Part shown: piece by piece, positions 39,954 through 42,835 of the stretch
How the letters are laid out: each line of letters begins with the position of its first letter
Position numbering within the stretch: the stretch's first letter is position 1
Assembly (NCBI GenBank): GCA_016201505.1
Contig: JACQCQ010000008.1
Span: 1-42,835, forward strand
Direction: 5' to 3'
From: Candidatus Sungiibacteriota bacterium
Lineage (GTDB): Bacteria; Patescibacteriota; Minisyncoccia; Sungbacterales; JACQCQ01
Length of the DNA: 42,835 nucleotides
Made by a program: the position numbers and the translations under genes
Notes under the pieces: model-generated
Database searches by the model: none
The model's input: only the letters and a program-made list of their open reading frames with translations
Told to the model about the DNA's origin: nothing

Positions 39954-40336
39954 GTCAGTGTGCTTAAAATTATTGAGTGAGTGAAGCGAACGAAAAGAAT
40001 TTCGCTACAAAAGTGAGCACCCCGCCCAAGTTTTTCAGCGGCCGTATGCTCACATTGAAACAGCACATCATCATGGCTGAAAAATTTGGGCGGGTAAAGG
40101 TTTGGTGTGCCGCATGAGGCGCAAACGACCATAGCGGCCGAGGCGGAAAATGAGGCAGGAATCTCAACAACCTCACCGCGTTTTCCTTCCTGCCGCGGGC
40201 GGATATGCTTTTTCTTTATATTGATGCCTTCGGCCAGCAGTCTCGCCTCCTTCGGCCAGACATGCAAAACCTTCGCGGTTTTGCCGCGATCTTTGCCGGC
40301 CATGATCTGAATCGTGTCGCCCTTTTTGATTTTCAT
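39941..40336 (-). CDS. rplX: Ribosomal protein L24, C-terminus replaced by repeat
   Basis: Residues 1-78 are standard L24: KOW domain MKIKKGDTIQIMAGKDRGKT and then INIKKKHIRPRQEG up to VVCASCGTP. Homologues go on for about 25 residues with a second Cys pair or equivalent. Here the frame instead enters repeat module R5 at about 40102 and is translated as [19 protein letters not shown] and further, unrelated to L24, until 39941. Either the real end was lost by repeat recombination, or the assembly dropped sequence between similar repeats. The start is sure: the ATG abuts the R6 end. Confidence 0.85.
   Translation of the reverse strand: MKIKKGDTIQIMAGKDRGKTAKVLHVWPKEARLLAEGINIKKKHIRPRQEGKRGEVVEIPASFSASAAMVVCASCGTPNLYPPKFFSHDDVLFQCEHTAAEKLGRGAHFCSEILFVRFTHSIILSTLTCQL
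39966..40101. repeat. Ribosomal-operon repeat module R5 (rplX-rplE)
   Basis: CCCGCCCAAGTTTTTCAGC (40021-40039) pairs with GCTGAAAAATTTGGGCGGG (40076-40094) with one G-T type mismatch. From about 39969 to 40089 it matches R6 and R7 almost base for base. The GGTAAAGGTTT that starts hairpin B is present, but hairpin B itself is missing; rplX coding sequence follows at once. Confidence 0.85.
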
Positions 40337-40473
40337 GCCAATTTTGTCGAAATTATTGAGTGAGTGAAGCGAACGAAAAGAATTTCGCTACAAAAGTGAG
40401 CACCCCGCCCAAGTTTTTCAGCGGCCGTATGCTCACATTGAAACAGCACATCATCATGGCTGAAAAATTTGGG
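40334..40473. repeat. Repeat module R6 (rplN-rplX), 140 nt identical to R7
   Basis: From the rplX start codon (40334) to 40473 the sequence is identical to 42696-42835, including the CAT of both start codons and both arms CCCGCCCAAGTTTTTCAGC/GCTGAAAAATTTGGG. Right of 40473 the rplN frame begins abruptly. Confidence 0.9.
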
Positions 40474-40690
40474 CTTTGCGGCGATAGGAATTTCTCTGCC
40501 GGACAATCACCGCGCGGACCACATCTTTTTTCTTTACCTGCTTTCTGGGTTCTGCAATTTTAACCGAAGCCACGATAATATCCCCCAGCTGGGCGTATCG
40601 CCGTCTCGTTCCGCCCAGCACTTTAATGACCTGGAGCAGTTTGGCTCCAGAATTATCGGCGACTTGTAACATGGATCGCGGCTGAATCAT
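40454..40690 (-). CDS. rplN: Ribosomal protein L14, C-terminally truncated
   Basis: Residues 1-72 are good L14 ([57 protein letters not shown]). The family continues with DGSYIRFDDNA and about 45 residues that contact L19 and 16S rRNA. Here the frame goes into repeat R6 (AQIFQP) and stops at 78 residues instead of about 122. As L14 is essential and single-copy, an assembly artefact at the repeat is at least as likely as a real truncation. The ATG abuts repeat T1. Confidence 0.85.
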   Translation of the reverse strand: MIQPRSMLQVADNSGAKLLQVIKVLGGTRRRYAQLGDIIVASVKIAEPRKQVKKKDVVRAVIVRQRNSYRRKAQIFQP

Positions 40691-40830
40691 ACCTAGTGTT
40701 ATAACTTCGGAAGGCCACTTGAGGCGACCAGCTGAAACCGATAGTTATCCTTTCGACTTTTTATCTTTATTCTGTACGTATTCTTTTCCATGATTGATAT
40801 TCTGCATCCGAAGTTATAACGACCGGGCAT
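40691..40830. repeat. Repeat T1 (rpsQ-rplN gap)
   Basis: Arms GTTATAACTTCGGA (40698-40711) and TCCGAAGTTATAAC (40807-40820) are perfect inverted repeats of 14 bp. About 95 nt of its right part differ from T2 (41303-41445) at only two positions. The left end touches the rplN ATG, and the other end lies a few bases from the rpsQ stop. Confidence 0.85.
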
Positions 40831-40834
40831 ATAA

Positions 40835-41110
40835 TTATTCTTCTTCAGTAACGGCTGTATTTCCTTTTGATTCAAGGACTTCTACGACTTTCCAGCGTTT
40901 ATCTTTGGACAGGGGCCTGGTTTCCTGAATCTTGACCACATCGCCAACTTTAAGCGAGTTATCTTCATCATGCACCTTAAATTTGGTCGAACGCTTTTCG
41001 TATTTTAAATACTTAGGATTTTTTTTGAGGCGCGAAACCAAAACCACCGCAGTTTTCTGCATTTTGTTTGAAGCCACCGTGCCTTCTAATGTTCGGGGAT
41101 GCTTTTCCAT
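40835..41110 (-). CDS. rpsQ: Ribosomal protein S17
   Basis: The 91-residue OB-fold protein: [44 protein letters not shown], then [26 protein letters not shown], the S17 signature. It binds helix 11 of 16S rRNA. An acidic tail ends the protein. It follows rpmC by 9 nt. Confidence 0.95.
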   Translation of the reverse strand: MEKHPRTLEGTVASNKMQKTAVVLVSRLKKNPKYLKYEKRSTKFKVHDEDNSLKVGDVVKIQETRPLSKDKRWKVVEVLESKGNTAVTEEE

Positions 41111-41119
41111 ATTACTGTA

Positions 41120-41302
41120 TTACTGTTCTCGAATAACGGTCAGAATTCTCGCGATATCTTTTTTGACTCCGGCAAGCGACTTTACGTTCTTTACTTTTTT
41201 TCGTTCAGTATCAAATCGCAGGGTCTCGACTTTGGCGCGAAGATCAAGCAGCTTGTTGGTTAACTCATCTTTTGTTTTTTTCCGCAGTTCAATGGCTTTC
41301 AT
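41120..41302 (-). CDS. rpmC: Ribosomal protein L29
   Basis: A 60-residue helical hairpin protein (KAIELRKKTKDELTNKLLDLRAKVETLRFD, VKNVKSLAGVKKDIARILTVI). L29 sits at the exit of the peptide tunnel. Its ATG abuts repeat T2 (CACCGGGT-ATG), and rpsQ follows closely. Confidence 0.92.
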   Translation of the reverse strand: MKAIELRKKTKDELTNKLLDLRAKVETLRFDTERKKVKNVKSLAGVKKDIARILTVIREQ

Positions 41303-41445
41303 ACCCGGTGTTACAATTTCGGAAGGTCGCTCGGTGCGACCACCTGAAACCGATGGTTATCCTTTCGACTTTTTATCTTTATTCTGTGCGTATTCTTTTC
41401 CATGATTGATATTCTGCATCCGAAGTTATAACGACCGGGCATAGA
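41303..41445. repeat. Repeat T2 (rplP-rpmC gap)
   Basis: Arms GTTACAATTTCGGA (41310-41323) and TCCGAAGTTATAAC (41419-41432) pair with two mismatches; flanking CCCGGT and ACCGGG extend the stem. It is nearly identical to T1. The stop codon of rplP and its last residues (ARSL) are read from this repeat. Confidence 0.85.
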
Positions 41446-41839
41446 CAAATCTCGTCTTCATGGGTAATTTGTGAGCCGCGCGCTCGAGCGCTTGCTCGGC
41501 CACTTCTTTCGTAACTCCATCCATCTCAAACAAAATCCTGCCGGGTTTTACCGGATAAACATAAAACTCGACACCGCCTTTGCCGCCGCCCATGGTTACC
41601 TCCGGTGGGCGTCTCGTGATCGGCTTATCGGGAAATACACGAATCCAGACTTTACCGCCGCGCTGAATATAGTGCGTGATGGCGCGACGTGCGGCTTCAA
41701 TTTGGCGCGCCGTAATCCAGCGTCGCTCAAGAGCTTTTAATCCGTAACTGCCATAGGCGAGTGCCGTCCCTCGAGTCTCAACGCCGGGAGAACGCATTTT
41801 TTGCCACTTTCTGTGTTTTACTTTTTTAGGCTGCAACAT
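41426..41839 (-). CDS. rplP: Ribosomal protein L16
   Basis: The 137-residue protein has [69 protein letters not shown] and the end [11 protein letters not shown]. It shapes the A-site tRNA elbow contact. The last four residues ARSL and the TAA come from repeat T2, a harmless extension. GlyGlyGlyLysGly and all signature residues are intact. Confidence 0.96.
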   Translation of the reverse strand: MLQPKKVKHRKWQKMRSPGVETRGTALAYGSYGLKALERRWITARQIEAARRAITHYIQRGGKVWIRVFPDKPITRRPPEVTMGGGKGGVEFYVYPVKPGRILFEMDGVTKEVAEQALERAAHKLPMKTRFVYARSL

Positions 41840-42023
41840 AATTATTCGCCATTCGTCGTTTGAAAATCGTTCACTCGCCCCGGCGCGGCTCGCTCACTCA
41901 CGTCCGCGCTCGCTCTTTTGCCTCGCAAAATCCAAGCCCGCGAGCACTCCCAAGTGTTTTCAAACAAGAATGTCTCACCGGAGGCTTTCTGAATGTAGCC
42001 CTTCGGGCTTTGATTCACATTAA
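41840..42023. repeat. Structured rpsC-rplP gap
   Basis: GTTTGAAAA (near 41858) and TTTTCAAAC (near 41958) form the arms of another inverted-repeat cassette of about 110 nt with a GC-rich interior (GCGCGGCTCGCTCACTCACG). A small hairpin AGCCCTTCGGGCT (about 41997-42009) follows. The open frame through this gap looks like repeat translation, not a gene. Confidence 0.55.
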
Positions 42024-42698
42024 TCATACATTTTTCTTTTCTTCAAAAATCTGGCCCTTATAAATCCAGACTTTGATGCCAATGACGCCGTAGGTGGTAT
42101 ACGCCTCTTTTTGAGCATAATCAATATGAGCACGCAGCGTCTGCAAGGGGATACGCCCCTTTTTAATCCATTCATAGCGAGCCATTTCCGAACCATCAAG
42201 CCGCCCCGAGATGGCAATTTTTACGCCTTCCACACCTTTGGACTGGATTACTTTTTCGGAGGTTTGTTTTAGAACGCGACGAAAAGGCAGACGTTTTTCA
42301 AGATCATCGGCGATCATCTGACCGACAATTGCCGCATGCGCTTCAGGCGTTTTTACCTCCTCGACGGTAAGTTTTAAGTCGCGCTTGTCAGCGGCCGCAT
42401 TTTTATTTATGCCGCTAATTTTTTTAGCAATTTCTTGTTTTAATTTTTCAGCCCACTCTCCCCCGCGGCCGATCAAAATTCCGGGACGTGAAGTCCGGAT
42501 GATGATATTCATGGTCGTGGGCGACCGTTCAATTTCGATGGCATCGATGTGTGCCGCTCTTAATTTTTTCCGCAGCCACTCGCGAACAACCGTGTCTTCG
42601 CGTAAATAATCTTTATATTTTTTTTCATTAAACCAGCGCGACTTCCAGGTCGTGTTAATGCCTAATCTGAAAATGTAGGGGTGGACTCGGTGGGTCAT
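42024..42698 (-). CDS. rpsC: Ribosomal protein S3
   Basis: The 224-residue protein: THRVHPYIFRLGINTTWKSRWF at the start, the KH domain (MNIIIRTSRPGILIGRGGEWAEKLKQEI with the GRGG loop) and the C-domain (EGVKIAISGRLDGSEMARYEWIKKGRIPLQTLRAHIDYAQKEAYTTYGVIGIKVWI). S3 lines the mRNA entry channel. Its ATG abuts repeat R7. The gene expected upstream (rplV) is outside the window. Confidence 0.96.
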   Translation of the reverse strand: MTHRVHPYIFRLGINTTWKSRWFNEKKYKDYLREDTVVREWLRKKLRAAHIDAIEIERSPTTMNIIIRTSRPGILIGRGGEWAEKLKQEIAKKISGINKNAAADKRDLKLTVEEVKTPEAHAAIVGQMIADDLEKRLPFRRVLKQTSEKVIQSKGVEGVKIAISGRLDGSEMARYEWIKKGRIPLQTLRAHIDYAQKEAYTTYGVIGIKVWIYKGQIFEEKKNV

Positions 42699-42835
42699 GC
42701 CAATTTTGTCGAAATTATTGAGTGAGTGAAGCGAACGAAAAGAATTTCGCTACAAAAGTGAGCACCCCGCCCAAGTTTTTCAGCGGCCGTATGCTCACAT
42801 TGAAACAGCACATCATCATGGCTGAAAAATTTGGG
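42699..42835. repeat. Repeat module R7, cut by the window end
   Basis: Identical to R6 (counting the shared start-codon CAT at 42696-42698, 140 nt). It carries arm CCCGCCCAAGTTTTTCAGC and ends within the other arm at AAATTTGGG, precisely where R6 joins rplN. Confidence 0.9.

Noticed and set aside
41842-42027. A 61-residue minus-strand ORF between rpsC and rplP
   Set aside because: It is the translation of a structured repeat gap and has no family-like features.
36950-42835. Regular repeats in the ribosomal operon as a CRISPR array
   Set aside because: The repeats are long inverted repeats between genes, not short direct repeats with even spacers, and no cas genes are present. The RecB-like nuclease at 23773 alone is no evidence for CRISPR.

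Overview
The window reads as a chromosomal piece of a Candidate Phyla Radiation (Patescibacteria) bacterium, most like the Parcubacteria. Visible support: a compact ribosomal protein operon with no rpmD (L30) between rpsE and rplO, a zinc-type S14, tiny membrane proteins with one transmembrane segment, near-leaderless starts (a -10 box about 6 nt before ATG), short single-domain housekeeping enzymes, and abundant structured intergenic repeats. The lineage is an inference from gene content. TAA, TAG and TGA all end intact genes here, so the code is standard.

Layout. 1-943: remains of mobile DNA, namely a transposase start, an apparent IS end and the C-terminal part of a GC-rich serine recombinase that runs into the 3' part of a tRNA-Ile(GAT) gene. 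1066-1329: an ArsR-type regulator split by a nonsense codon, beside palindromic operator candidates. 1436-9818: rnhB, divergent to dnaE (with a 375-residue intein carrying a PD-(D/E)XK-like nuclease), thrS, two small hypothetical genes and miaA. 9965-17839 (minus strand): a TrpF-like TIM-barrel protein, an FtsB/DivIC-like protein, lepA, murJ and an O-antigen-ligase-like TPR protein. 18022-18606: rnpB with two copies of one AT-rich insertion. 18849-24908 (minus): a small hypothetical gene, an rluB-like pseudouridine synthase coupled to an ABC exporter, rnhA, two unknown genes, a RecB-like nuclease, and a GIY-YIG gene cut short by a duplicated 92-bp element. 24919-32825: pgk, ndh (plus strand), tpiA, galT, an intact GIY-YIG gene, a shortened GT2, ruvX, map, adk and a DUF7282-like protein. 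32984-34292: an unknown gene and a SAM methyltransferase. 34594-42835 (minus): secY-rplO-rpsE-rplR-rplF-rpsH-rpsN-rplE-rplX-rplN-rpsQ-rpmC-rplP-rpsC.

The most unusual theme is non-coding. Many gaps between co-directional genes are filled by inverted-repeat cassettes. One arm often carries or touches the stop codon of the upstream gene, and the other end touches the ATG of the next. In the ribosomal operon the cassettes come in related families, some identical over 140 nt. Two of them coincide with C-terminal loss of L14 and L24, and the window ends at the base within the repeat where L14 breaks, so assembly error has to be considered there. A separate AT-rich repeat type sits inside rnpB (twice), in the rplR-rplF gap and apparently, as in-frame coding insertions, in lepA and perhaps map. 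Genes with canonical Shine-Dalgarno sequences and strong terminators (8255, 9965, 18849, 32984) are GC-rich and mostly unrecognised, and contrast with the near-leaderless housekeeping genes.
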